In this document: in pieces, positions 53,854-63,958 of the stretch | How the letters are laid out: each line of letters begins with the position of its first letter | Numbering within the stretch: the first letter of the stretch is position 1 | NCBI GenBank assembly: GCA_900112915.1 | Contig: FONK01000004.1 | Coordinates: 1-64,000 of the forward strand | Source: Peptostreptococcaceae bacterium pGA-8 | Lineage (GTDB): Bacteria; Bacillota; Clostridia; Peptostreptococcales; Anaerovoracaceae | DNA: 64,000 nt | Direction of reading: 5' to 3' | The notes under the pieces: model-generated | The model's database searches: none | What the model was told of the DNA's origin: nothing | What the model saw: only the letters and a program-made list of their open reading frames with translations | Position numbers and translations under genes: made by a program

Positions 53854-54378
53854 ATGAAAGATAAAGCAACCAAAGATAATGGCAAGAAAACTATTTTCAA
53901 GAAGTGGTGGTTTTGGCTAATAATTGCGGTTATTCTGATCACTATAATTTCAAAAACAGGAGCAAATGACGGCGTTGAGAACGAAGCAAAGAACGCAACC
54001 AGTTCAGTGGAACAGCATAAAGAAAAAACACAGGGCGATAGTACAACCAAAGACGATATTTCATTTATGGTTAGCAATGTTCGTAATGATGTGACAGGAA
54101 ATTGGAGAATTGCTACCATTGCAGAAAATATTGAAATGCAAGACTATGCATTGGATTATTACAAAGAATATTTCAAGAGCGATGATGAAATCCATGCAAT
54201 AGTTAACTTCAATTACAAGACAACAACCAGAATCGCTGTTATGGGAAATCTACTAGATGTATCTGTACATGAATATGTTAAAAAAGAAGAGCATGACGCA
54301 AAACTGCTTTTCAGCGGTATGCTTCTTAAAGAATACCATATAAACATGGATACTGGCGAAATAGAAGAAATACAGTAA
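53854..54378 (+). CDS. Membrane-anchored extracytoplasmic protein, hypothetical
   Basis: ATG 53854 follows TTGGAGG. The 174-residue protein has a basic start, one membrane helix (about 18-34, WWFWLIIAVILITII), a polar linker and an outside domain of about 110 residues (DDISFMVSNVRNDVTGNWRI ... LLKEYHINMDTGEIEEIQ). The plan resembles exported cargo proteins of mobile elements; no family is named. It is divergent from the RHH gene and ends in a good terminator. Confidence 0.7.
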   Translation: MKDKATKDNGKKTIFKKWWFWLIIAVILITIISKTGANDGVENEAKNATSSVEQHKEKTQGDSTTKDDISFMVSNVRNDVTGNWRIATIAENIEMQDYALDYYKEYFKSDDEIHAIVNFNYKTTTRIAVMGNLLDVSVHEYVKKEEHDAKLLFSGMLLKEYHINMDTGEIEEIQ

Positions 54379-54387
54379 AAGGGAAAG

Positions 54388-54425
54388 CCTTGATCACGAA
54401 AACAGATGGTCAAGGTTTTTATTTT
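54388..54425 (+). terminator. Rho-independent terminator
   Basis: CCTTGATC 54388-54395 pairs with GGTCAAGG 54408-54415 (one G-U), followed by TTTTTATTTTT. Confidence 0.8.
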
Positions 54426-54435
54426 TACTATTGTA

Positions 54436-54516
54436 ATGCTAAACTTGCGAAAGTTTAATAATGGCACAACATATACAGATATTGTAAGAGAATACGGTAT
54501 CTCCCCACAAACGTAA
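54436..54516 (+). pseudogene. Remnant of a transposase helix-turn-helix (IS3-type OrfA-like)
   Basis: The 26-codon frame reads MLNLRKFNNGTTYTDIVREY and GISPQT before TAA. The TYTDIVREYGIS segment resembles the N-terminal HTH of IS3-family OrfA proteins. It is too short to identify firmly. Confidence 0.4.
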
Positions 54517-54663
54517 TTAGCCAGGTAGCTTTAGAATGAAAGAGGACATGTAAAATGTGCAGTTTACTCGTGATGAAATTTCGCATATTATGAATACAAT
54601 TGTGGTATAATGTACATACAGAATTTTAACTAAGAACAAGGCTATATGGGTTAAGGCAATAAA

Positions 54664-54691
54664 ATAACCGCATCCCTGGGGAAGCGGTTAT
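54664..54691 (-). terminator. Terminator of the ferredoxin gene
   Basis: ATAACCGC 54664-54671 and GCGGTTAT 54684-54691 form a perfect stem. Read on the minus strand it is followed by TTTTATTG, downstream of the ferredoxin stop. Confidence 0.65.
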
Positions 54692-54728
54692 GATATTCCC
54701 TGCTTCTGCAAGCGGCGACCTTATAAGA

Positions 54729-54896
54729 CTATGCCTCGTTAGGTGCGCCTACTGGACAGACACCAGCACATGCTCCACAGTCGATGCAAAGATCAGCATT
54801 GATTGTGTAGATGCCACCTTCTGAGATTGCTTCTACCGGACATTCAGGTAGGCAAGCTCCGCAAGCGATACAGCTATCATTAATTTGGTAAGCCAT
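54729..54896 (-). CDS. 2[4Fe-4S] ferredoxin
   Basis: ATG 54896 (minus strand) follows AAGGAGGAT and gives 55 residues starting MAYQINDSCIACGACLPECP. The two cluster motifs, CIACGACLPECP and CIDCGACAGVCP, are intact, as in Clostridial ferredoxin. The frame is open further upstream, but that part lacks a ribosome binding site and is not ferredoxin-like. It carries low-potential electrons in the cytoplasm. Confidence 0.95.
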   Translation of the reverse strand: MAYQINDSCIACGACLPECPVEAISEGGIYTINADLCIDCGACAGVCPVGAPNEA

Positions 54897-54964
54897 TTCT
54901 ATATCCTCCTTGTTCAAAGTTATAACTTTCATATATTATAACAGAAGGGACTAAAATAGTAAAG

Positions 54965-55789
54965 ATGAAAGTTTATACACTAGTTGGTAAGAGTGGTACA
55001 GGAAAAAGCTATCATGCCCTTTCTCTTTGTAAGGAACTAAACATCGAAGCCATTATCGATGATGGTCTGCTCATATACCGAGACCAAGTGATTGCAGGCG
55101 TTTCAGCAAAACGACAGGCAACCACAGTGGGAGCCATTAAGACTGCTTTGTTCACAAAGAACGAGCATAGAGATGTTGTTGTATCGGCTTTGGCAAGAAT
55201 TAACCCTGAGTCGATTCTGGTTCTGGGCACCTCTGACAGAATGGTTTTGAAGATTATAGGCAGGCTTAGCATTCCATTTCCAATAAGGCAGATTAACATT
55301 GAGGACATTACCACAGAAGAAGAACGTGCTGCTGCAAACAAGCAGAGACATGTTTTGGGAAAGCATGTAATTCCGGTGCCTTCACCTCAGATAAAGCGTG
55401 ACTTTGCCGGATATTTTGTTGACCCCTTAAGAGTCATAAGAGATTTGGGGATAGTTGGCGGAAAGGCGCAAAAAAGGGGCAATGCAAGGGATTTGTCTGT
55501 AGTCAGACCTACCTTCAGCTATCTGGGAGAATTTTTCATATCTACCAGGGTTCTTCGGGATATCGTAATGTGTGTAGGGCGCAATACTATTGGAATCAGG
55601 CGAGTTGCTAAGATTATTGATAATATGGAGATAGATTCGCTTATAGTTGATGTGCAGGTAGTCATGGATCATAGTGTCCGGCTTTATGCCGGTGCTTTGG
55701 AGTTTCAGATGGAAATATCAAGGGCTATTGAAACTATGACTGCTTTTAATGTGCTTGAGGTTAATGTGGAAGTTATAGGAGTGGTTTAA
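54965..55789 (+). CDS. P-loop ATPase fused to an Asp23/Gls24-like domain, function unknown
   Basis: The 274-residue protein starts with a Walker A, VGKSGTGKSYHALSL (GKSGTGKS at 8-15), in a small nucleotide-binding domain (about 1-125). The C-terminal 100 residues (about 165-274, from RPTFSYLGEFFISTRVLRDI to VMDHSVRLYAGALEFQMEIS and MTAFNVLEVNVEVIGV) follow the strand-helix pattern of the Asp23/Gls24 (DUF322) envelope-stress family. No Walker B Asp-Glu is obvious. It is divergent from ferredoxin and ends one base before the glycosylase gene, so the two are probably co-transcribed. Confidence 0.7.
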   Translation: MKVYTLVGKSGTGKSYHALSLCKELNIEAIIDDGLLIYRDQVIAGVSAKRQATTVGAIKTALFTKNEHRDVVVSALARINPESILVLGTSDRMVLKIIGRLSIPFPIRQINIEDITTEEERAAANKQRHVLGKHVIPVPSPQIKRDFAGYFVDPLRVIRDLGIVGGKAQKRGNARDLSVVRPTFSYLGEFFISTRVLRDIVMCVGRNTIGIRRVAKIIDNMEIDSLIVDVQVVMDHSVRLYAGALEFQMEISRAIETMTAFNVLEVNVEVIGVV

Positions 55790-55790
55790 A

Positions 55791-56600
55791 ATGAAGTATA
55801 TTGTAGAAAATGTTAAAGATTTTAATGTGGATCATATCTTTGATTGCGGACAGTGTTTTAGATGGAAGAAGCAGGAGAACGGCTCCTACACAGGAGTTGC
55901 CAAAGGAAAGATTGCCAATATGGCAGTTCTCGATGGTAATTTGATAATTGATAACTGCACGGAAGATGATTATGAGGAAGTTTGGAAAGACTATCTGGAT
56001 ATGGACACGGATTATGGTGAAATTAAGCGTAGGCTAATGAAGAATGACCCGATTATCAAAGGAGCCATAGAGCATGGAACCGGAATTCGAATTTTAAAAC
56101 AGGACTTATGGGAATCCATAGTTTCATTCATAATTTCACAAAACAATCATATCCCAAGAATCAAAAGGTGTATTGCATCAGTGGCTGACGGATTCGGTGA
56201 GAAGGTCGGCACATATATGGGTGAAGATTTTTACAGCCTTCCCGATCCCGAAAAGCTGGGCTCCCTTTCAGTAAGTGATCTTTCTGAGATTAAACTGGGA
56301 TACAGAGCAAAGTATCTGATTGATATGAGTCGACAGGTTCAGAAATACGGATTGCCGAAGGACTACGACGAGCTGGTTGAGTTAACCGGTGTCGGACCTA
56401 AGGTTGCAAACTGTGTCTGCCTCTTTGGACTTGGACAGACCGGCAGCTTCCCAATTGATATTTGGGTTAAGAGAGTAATGAGCAATCTTTACGGACTTCC
56501 GGAAAACGATATGAAGCTGATTAAGCAATTTGCAGAAGCTAAGTTTGGGAACTTAGGTGGATATGCACAGCAATATTTATTCTATTCTGTCAGATTTTAG
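55791..56600 (+). CDS. ogg: 8-oxoguanine DNA glycosylase (OGG1 type)
   Basis: The enzyme removes oxidised guanine and nicks the site. The helix-hairpin-helix motif is LTGVGPKVANCVCLFGLGQT with the catalytic Lys204, followed by Asp223 in PIDIWVKRVM. The N-terminal OGG domain starts FDCGQCFRWKK. Length 269 is normal. ATG 55791 follows TAGGAGTGG. Confidence 0.92.
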   Translation: MKYIVENVKDFNVDHIFDCGQCFRWKKQENGSYTGVAKGKIANMAVLDGNLIIDNCTEDDYEEVWKDYLDMDTDYGEIKRRLMKNDPIIKGAIEHGTGIRILKQDLWESIVSFIISQNNHIPRIKRCIASVADGFGEKVGTYMGEDFYSLPDPEKLGSLSVSDLSEIKLGYRAKYLIDMSRQVQKYGLPKDYDELVELTGVGPKVANCVCLFGLGQTGSFPIDIWVKRVMSNLYGLPENDMKLIKQFAEAKFGNLGGYAQQYLFYSVRF

Positions 56601-56609
56601 AAAATGCTA

Positions 56610-56637
56610 TTGACATTTATTGTTCTGGTGGTAAAAT
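56610..56637 (+). promoter_or_regulatory. Promoter of groES-groEL
   Basis: TTGACA 56610-56615 and TAAAAT 56632-56637 with a 16-base spacer, just upstream of the CIRCE operator. Confidence 0.75.
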
Positions 56638-56649
56638 AGTAAATGTAGT

Positions 56650-56676
56650 TTAGCACTCGATACGATTGAGTGCTAA
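56650..56676. promoter_or_regulatory. CIRCE element (HrcA operator)
   Basis: TTAGCACTC-N9-GAGTGCTAA is the perfect consensus. It lies directly downstream of the groES promoter, so HrcA should repress the operon until heat stress. Confidence 0.98.
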
Positions 56677-56744
56677 CAAAAATAAATTAATAATTATGTC
56701 TTAGAATTTCAGAAGATTCTAACACTTGAAAATGGAGGTATATT

Positions 56745-57023
56745 ATGAGCATAGGAATCAAACCGCTCGGTAACAGGGTTGTAATTAAGAAATTAGAGGC
56801 TGAAGAGAAAACTCAGGGTGGAATTATCCTTACAAGCTCCGCTAAGGAAGCGCCACAGGTTGCAGAGGTTGTTGCAGTCGGACCGGGAACAAAGGATGAG
56901 AAAATGGAGCTGAAAGAAGGCGACAGAGTTATTTTTGCTAAATATGCAGGCACTGAAGTTAAGTTCGAAGGCGAAGAATACACAATTATGAATCAGTCAG
57001 ATATTCTGGCAACTGTTAAATAA
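56745..57023 (+). CDS. groES: Co-chaperonin GroES
   Basis: The 92-residue protein shows [20 protein letters not shown], the mobile loop [14 protein letters not shown], and [13 protein letters not shown] at the end. It forms the lid on GroEL. ATG 56745 follows ATGGAGG. It is first in the HrcA-controlled operon, 30 bases before groEL. Confidence 0.98.
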   Translation: MSIGIKPLGNRVVIKKLEAEEKTQGGIILTSSAKEAPQVAEVVAVGPGTKDEKMELKEGDRVIFAKYAGTEVKFEGEEYTIMNQSDILATVK

Positions 57024-58688
<1,665 letters not shown>

Positions 58689-58732
58689 TTATCAGCCCCT
58701 GTTCACACTGTATGTATATATGAAATCAAAAG

Positions 58733-58795
58733 GCTCAAGATATGCCAAAATGAAGGCTGTTGAATAGGATTCATTTGGTTTTATCTTGAGCTTTT
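58733..58795 (+). terminator. Long hairpin terminator after groEL
   Basis: GCTCAAGATA 58733-58742 pairs perfectly with TATCTTGAGC 58782-58791 and TTTT follows. An inner stem (CCAAAATGAA 58745-58754 with TTCATTTGG 58770-58778) extends it. Confidence 0.75.
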
Positions 58796-58854
58796 ACTAT
58801 TGAAAAAAACACTGAAATAAGTATAATAATAGTAGTATGATTTTGGAGGAATAA

Positions 58855-60126
58855 ATGGCAAAATTTTTAGTACAGAAAAGTGACCCTTTAAATGGGGAAG
58901 TATATATAAGTGGGGCTAAAAATGCTGTACTGCCTTTGATGGCTGCTGCACTTTTGGCGGAAGAAAAGTGCGTTATTGATGATGTTCCGGCTCTCAGGGA
59001 TGTGGAGGTTATGAAGGACATTCTTGCTTCCCTGGGCTCTGAAATTAAGGAGCTTATGCCCGGCAAATTGGAGGTTTATACTCCTGTAATCAAGGACACC
59101 GAAGCCAGATATGAGCTTGTTAGCAAAATGAGAGCATCATTTTTAGTTATGGGGCCTCTTCTTGCCAGAAATGGTCATGGCAAGGTACATATGCCGGGTG
59201 GCTGTACAATTGGGGCAAGACCTATAGATTTACATTTGAAAGGCTTTGAGGCTCTTGGAGCAGAGGTTGTCTTAAAGGACAGCTATGTGGAGTGTATAGC
59301 GCCTGAGGACGGTCTTGTAGGCGCCAGCATATATTTGGACTTCCCGAGCGTTGGGGCTACAGAAAATATAATGACAGCAGCTGTTTTGGCAAAGGGTACA
59401 ACTTATATTATCAATGCTGCAGAAGAGCCTGAAATCGTCGATTTAGCTAATTTCCTGAATAAAATGGGAGCTAAAATAAAGGGTGCGGGAACGGACACAA
59501 TTAAAATAGAGGGGGTACCTAATTTGCACGGTGCTCAGCATACTGTAATTCCAGATAGAATTGAAACTGCAACCTATATGCTGGCAGCGGCAATTACCCA
59601 TGGTTCACTTTTGATAAAAAATGTAGTGCCGGATCACGTTAAGCCTATTACCGCAAAGCTTAGAGAGTGTGGAGTTCAGGTGGAGTTCGGTGATGATGGC
59701 ATGTATGTCATTGCAGACAACCCTGATGTTAAGCTTACCGCTACGGACATTAAAACCTTGCCATATCCAGGATTTCCAACTGATATACAATCACCGTTTA
59801 TGGCTTTTTTGACCACTGTAGATGGAGCAAGTGCCGTAATTGAAACTGTTTTTGAGAACAGATTTATGCATGTGGCCGAGCTTAACAGAATGGGTGCCAA
59901 CATAAAGACTGACGGAAACAAGGCACAAATCCAAGGCGGAAAAAAACTGGAGGGTGCCAAGGTAATCGCCACCGACCTCAGAGCCGGTGCAGCGCTGGTA
60001 TTGGCGGGCCTTGTAGCTGATGGAACTACTGAAATTTCCGAAATCTATCATATCGAAAGAGGATATGAAAAATTTGTGGATAAATTCAAAGCCATTGGTG
60101 CTGACATTTTCAGAATGGATGAATAG
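58855..60126 (+). CDS. murA: UDP-N-acetylglucosamine 1-carboxyvinyltransferase
   Basis: MurA transfers enolpyruvate from PEP to UDP-GlcNAc, the first committed peptidoglycan step. SGAKNAVLPLMAAALL at the N-terminus and PGGCTIGARPIDLH, with the fosfomycin-target Cys, are both present. The 423 residues cover both domains. ATG 58855 follows TTGGAGGAA. The genome may hold a second copy, as is common in Firmicutes. Confidence 0.96.
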   Translation: MAKFLVQKSDPLNGEVYISGAKNAVLPLMAAALLAEEKCVIDDVPALRDVEVMKDILASLGSEIKELMPGKLEVYTPVIKDTEARYELVSKMRASFLVMGPLLARNGHGKVHMPGGCTIGARPIDLHLKGFEALGAEVVLKDSYVECIAPEDGLVGASIYLDFPSVGATENIMTAAVLAKGTTYIINAAEEPEIVDLANFLNKMGAKIKGAGTDTIKIEGVPNLHGAQHTVIPDRIETATYMLAAAITHGSLLIKNVVPDHVKPITAKLRECGVQVEFGDDGMYVIADNPDVKLTATDIKTLPYPGFPTDIQSPFMAFLTTVDGASAVIETVFENRFMHVAELNRMGANIKTDGNKAQIQGGKKLEGAKVIATDLRAGAALVLAGLVADGTTEISEIYHIERGYEKFVDKFKAIGADIFRMDE

Positions 60127-60146
60127 TATTAGCTATAGGTGAAATA

Positions 60147-61346
60147 ATGTTTAAAAAGGAAGACGTTACTGGGCTTATAAAAAGCTTGGTTGAAATAGAA
60201 AGTCCATATTTTCAGGAAGACAATGTGATGGATTTTGCGTTTAAGTGGCTTAAGGACAAGGACTTGGATGCGAGACTGCACAGCTATAGTGAGCGTAAGG
60301 CCCTGAACTATGACGGAAAAAATGTAATTTTGGAATTGCAGGGAAAGAGGCAAGGTAAGCATGTTTGCTTAAATGGGCATCTTGATACGGTTCCTCTATG
60401 TGAAGGCTGGACAAAGGATCCGTACGCAGGGAGTATTGAAGGCGACAGGCTTTATGGGTTAGGCGCACTGGATATGAAGGCTGGATGTGCTGCCAATATG
60501 ATTGCAGTGGAGCAATTCATAAGAGACTACGGCGATGACTTTGCAGGAAAAATTTCATTGTCGCTGGTTTCGGATGAAGAGGGACCTTTTGGGCTGGGGA
60601 CCAATGCCATTTTGGAAGAGGGCTTGCTTGAGGATGTGGATGTTGCGCTGGTAACAGAGCCGACAGCAGGCTTTAGTGCTACTGAGGAATTTCCCCTTGT
60701 TTGCTTAGGAGCAAGAGGTTGTTTTAAATATTATATTGACTTTTTCGGTAAATCCGCTCATGCTTCAACACCTGAAAAGGGTTTGAATGCGGCAGTGGAG
60801 GCGGCTAAATTTATTTTAGAGAGCAGAAATGTTGAATTGAAAGATGTTCCGCCGCTGGGCAAGGGCAGCTTTGTTATATTAAAAATGGAAGCAGATGGCG
60901 GAGCATGCAGTGTTCCTGATCGTGCTCGTGTTTATGTCCATAGACATTGCACAGTCGGAGAAACTGAAGCTATGATAATAGCTGAAGCTGATGCTCTTTG
61001 CCGGGGGGCAGGCGTGGAATGTAAATATGAAATAGGATTTGACAGCTATCCTACAGAGGGCAGTAAATCTTATGTTCCTTATTATGTAGAGGAGACAAAT
61101 CCTTATGTCGGTGTACTTTCTAATGCTGTTGAAGCAGCATCGGGCAAGACTCCGGCCTTAGGCTATTTTGCCAGCATTGGAGATTTTAACTATTTGGGAA
61201 CCAGACTTGGCGGCACGCCCACCTTTGTTTTTGGCCCTGATGGAGATAATTTCCATGGAGCAGATGAATATGTTGAGTTGGAAACAGCCTATTTGACGGC
61301 TGTAACCGTATATGAGTTTTTGAAAAATATATTGCTAGACAGATAA
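60147..61346 (+). CDS. M20-family metallopeptidase (ArgE/DapE/CPG2-like)
   Basis: The 399-residue zinc enzyme has CLNGHLDTVPLCEGW and GLGALDMKAGCAANM as the first metal motifs and SDEEGPFGLGT with the catalytic Glu. A dimerisation domain with GKSAHASTPEKGLNA follows. Deacylation of an N-acyl amino acid or peptide is likely; the exact substrate is not clear. ATG 60147 follows AGGTGA and lies 20 bases after murA. Confidence 0.9.
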   Translation: MFKKEDVTGLIKSLVEIESPYFQEDNVMDFAFKWLKDKDLDARLHSYSERKALNYDGKNVILELQGKRQGKHVCLNGHLDTVPLCEGWTKDPYAGSIEGDRLYGLGALDMKAGCAANMIAVEQFIRDYGDDFAGKISLSLVSDEEGPFGLGTNAILEEGLLEDVDVALVTEPTAGFSATEEFPLVCLGARGCFKYYIDFFGKSAHASTPEKGLNAAVEAAKFILESRNVELKDVPPLGKGSFVILKMEADGGACSVPDRARVYVHRHCTVGETEAMIIAEADALCRGAGVECKYEIGFDSYPTEGSKSYVPYYVEETNPYVGVLSNAVEAASGKTPALGYFASIGDFNYLGTRLGGTPTFVFGPDGDNFHGADEYVELETAYLTAVTVYEFLKNILLDR

Positions 61347-61390
61347 AAGCTGTCCGGCAATATTGTTTTTTACAGAAAGGTAGGAAATGT

Positions 61391-63337
61391 ATGGCAGATA
61401 TTAAGTTCTTAAAAAGGCTTGCGAAGGATTATCCTAATGCAATGGCAGCTTCGGCTGAGATTGTAAACCTGAGCGCTATATTGGCTTTACCAAAGGGAAC
61501 TGAGTATTTTTTAAGTGACCTGCATGGTGAGCATGAGGCATTTATACATATGCTGAAGAGTGCATCGGGTACTGTAAAAGCAAAAATTGACGAGCACTAT
61601 GGCGGGGTTTTATCCGAGCAGGATAGAGATGATTTAGCTGCTCTGATTTATAATCCTGAAGCAGAGCTTAAAAGGAGACGAGCATCAGAAACTGATTTTG
61701 ACAAATGGGCGATGACAATGATTTATCGACTCGTTACAATTTGTAAATCTGTTTCGACAAAGTATACTCGTTCTAAGGTTAGAAGACGTTTACCCAAGTA
61801 TGCCGATTATGCCATTGATGAGCTTTTAAATGCTGATGATGAGGAAAATCGCGCACATTATTATAATGCCATTATAACTACTGTCGTAGAATGCGGCATG
61901 GCAGAGCCGTTTATTAAGTCTATGGCAGCGGCTATAAGCGATTTGGCGGTAGATTATCTGCACATTATTGGAGACATTTTTGACAGAGGTGCTCACCCTG
62001 ACTACATTATGGATTATCTTATGGATTACCACGATGTGGACTTCCAGTGGGGAAACCACGACATCGTTTGGATGGGAGCCGCAACAGGCCATTGGGCAAG
62101 CATTGCCAATGTTTTGAGGATGAATATAAGCTATAACAACTTTGATATGTTGGAAGTTGGATATGGAATAAATTTAAGACCTCTATCCAGCTTTGCTGCA
62201 AGAATGTATGCTGATGATGATTGTGAGGCGTTTGCACCACATATCCTTGAGAGAAATGAGTTTGACCAGGTCGATGAAAAGCTGGCTGCAAAAATGCACA
62301 AGGCTATTGCAATCATCCAATTTAAGGTTGAGGGTCAAAGAATTATGGCTCACCCTGAGTACAATTTGGAGCACAGACTGTTGTTGGATAAGATTAATTT
62401 TGAAGAGGGAACAGTGACTGCCTATGGGGAGGTTTATAAGATGAAGGATACAAACCTGCCTACAGTTGATCCTGAAAATCCTTATGAATTAACAGCAGAG
62501 GAAGAGTTTGTAATGAACTCATTATCGGCATCAATGCTTAACTCGGAAAAGCTTCAAAGGCATATAAGATTTCTCTTCAGTCACGGTGCTCTGTATACAA
62601 AATATAACGGAAATCTCCTTTATCACGGCTGCATTCCGATGGATGAGCAGGGAGAGTTTATACCTGTTCGCTTAGGCGACAAAGAATACAAGGGCAAGGC
62701 TTTAATGGATCAGCTTGACACTCTTGTTAGACGGGCATTTTTCCAGCCTGCAAAATCTACAGATCAGTATAGCGGCGATATTATGTGGTATATGTGGCTT
62801 GGTGGAGATTCTCCGCTGTTCGGAAAGGAAAAGATGACTACCTTTGAAAGGCTTTTCATTGCTGATAAGAAAGCCCACAAGGAGCCGACAAGGCCTTATT
62901 ACAAGCTGATAAAGGATCGTGAGCCTTGTGAAAAGATAATAAGAGAATTCGGTCTTGACCCATCGAGAGGAAAAATCCTTAATGGACATGTTCCCGTTAA
63001 GATTAAAGATGGGGAGTCACCAATAAAGGGTGGCGGACTTCTATATGTAATAGACGGTGGAATTTCTAAAGCATATCAGAAAAAGACAGGAATAGCCGGA
63101 TATACATTTATATTCAATTCAAGATTTATGGCTTTGGCAGAGCACAAGCCTTATGAACCTTTGAAGGAAGATGGAACACAGGAGTTCTTCTCGCCGATTG
63201 TAAAAACCGTTGCAACTTTACCTGAAAGAATGATGGTAATTGATACGGATCAGGGAGCGGAGCTTGTAAGTCAGATTGAAGACTTAAAACAGCTTATGGA
63301 AGCATTTGCTGAGGGTTCACTTAAAGAAAAGTTTTGA
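61391..63337 (+). CDS. fbp: Fructose-1,6-bisphosphatase, class III
   Basis: The 648-residue Firmicute-type FBPase has the metallophosphatase motifs FLSDLHGEHEAF, HIIGDIFDRGAHPD and FQWGNHDIVWMGA, with a later GHVPVK. It is needed for gluconeogenesis. ATG 61391 follows GAAAGGTAGG. Its stop codon overlaps the -35 box of the tRNA promoter. Confidence 0.96.
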   Translation: MADIKFLKRLAKDYPNAMAASAEIVNLSAILALPKGTEYFLSDLHGEHEAFIHMLKSASGTVKAKIDEHYGGVLSEQDRDDLAALIYNPEAELKRRRASETDFDKWAMTMIYRLVTICKSVSTKYTRSKVRRRLPKYADYAIDELLNADDEENRAHYYNAIITTVVECGMAEPFIKSMAAAISDLAVDYLHIIGDIFDRGAHPDYIMDYLMDYHDVDFQWGNHDIVWMGAATGHWASIANVLRMNISYNNFDMLEVGYGINLRPLSSFAARMYADDDCEAFAPHILERNEFDQVDEKLAAKMHKAIAIIQFKVEGQRIMAHPEYNLEHRLLLDKINFEEGTVTAYGEVYKMKDTNLPTVDPENPYELTAEEEFVMNSLSASMLNSEKLQRHIRFLFSHGALYTKYNGNLLYHGCIPMDEQGEFIPVRLGDKEYKGKALMDQLDTLVRRAFFQPAKSTDQYSGDIMWYMWLGGDSPLFGKEKMTTFERLFIADKKAHKEPTRPYYKLIKDREPCEKIIREFGLDPSRGKILNGHVPVKIKDGESPIKGGGLLYVIDGGISKAYQKKTGIAGYTFIFNSRFMALAEHKPYEPLKEDGTQEFFSPIVKTVATLPERMMVIDTDQGAELVSQIEDLKQLMEAFAEGSLKEKF

Positions 63338-63362
63338 CAATCACTCAATTTTTGAGTATAAT
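63334..63362 (+). promoter_or_regulatory. Consensus promoter of the tRNA gene, overlapping the fbp stop codon
   Basis: TTGACA 63334-63339 and TATAAT 63357-63362 have exactly 17 bases between them. The TGA stop of fbp is part of the -35 box. Confidence 0.88.
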
Positions 63363-63399
63363 GTTGTGGTATAGCCGAGCCGTATGGCAGGCTAAACAC

Positions 63400-63476
63400 G
63401 CGCTATTAGCTCAATTGGATAGAGTCGCGCACTACGAATGCGAAGGTTGGGGGTTCGAGTCCCTCATGGCGCACCA
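63400..63476 (+). tRNA. tRNA-Arg, anticodon ACG
   Basis: The acceptor arms GCGCTAT and ATGGCGC pair (one G-U), CCA is encoded, the D arm is GCTC...GAGT, the T arm is GGGGG-TTCGAGT-CCCTC, and the anticodon loop is CTACGAA. A34 should be edited to inosine. The anticodon stem GCGCA/TGCGA has a G-A mismatch at 27-43, and position 26 is C, which is unusual. Confidence 0.96.
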
Positions 63477-63485
63477 AATGGGATG

Positions 63486-63519
63486 TACCCGAACTGCTAT
63501 TAAAAGTTCGGGTATTTTT
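63486..63519 (+). terminator. Terminator after the tRNA
   Basis: TACCCGAACT 63486-63495 pairs perfectly with AGTTCGGGTA 63505-63514, followed by TTTTT. Confidence 0.88.
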
Positions 63520-63562
63520 ATTGTTTGTTGTATTGTAGAGAATTGCAATCTCAGTCATCCCG

Positions 63563-63958
63563 TTACCAGTGCCGTACAAATAAATAAGCCGCAAATACAG
63601 AAAATATGAAGCCAACGCAGTAATACAAGCTGGTGTAGAAAACGGGTATCCTAAGGAATGCTACTATAAGAATTAATCCTGTTGTAACACCTATAATTGA
63701 CAGAATAAAAGCAGGACTCAAATACTTATTACTATTAAAATCAAAAACTTTTTTGATAAATAACTCAATGAACAATATAGCAAATATGGGTACGATAATC
63801 AAAACCATAATATCAGATATATAAACAGGTATTGAGTCGGTTAAAGGTTTGTATGCGATAACATCTTTGACGCTTTGGATGAATTCTTTTTTAACGCAGC
63901 AGGTAATGAAGGCAAGCAACAAAAGAGAAGAAAGCCAAGGAAAAACATAGTCCTTCAT
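63563..63958 (-). CDS. Small four-helix membrane protein, hypothetical
   Basis: The 131 residues from ATG 63958 form four membrane helices (about 5-20, 45-67, 80-101, 105-127). AAAGG lies upstream on its strand. It reads toward the tRNA and ends inside the intergenic region. No family is recognised; more of its transcription unit may lie beyond the window. Confidence 0.6.
   Translation of the reverse strand: MKDYVFPWLSSLLLLAFITCCVKKEFIQSVKDVIAYKPLTDSIPVYISDIMVLIIVPIFAILFIELFIKKVFDFNSNKYLSPAFILSIIGVTTGLILIVAFLRIPVFYTSLYYCVGFIFSVFAAYLFVRHW

Noticed and set aside
53526-54378. Classical toxin-antitoxin module
   Set aside because: The RHH gene could be an antitoxin, but the neighbour is divergent, larger and membrane-anchored with an outside domain, unlike known toxins.
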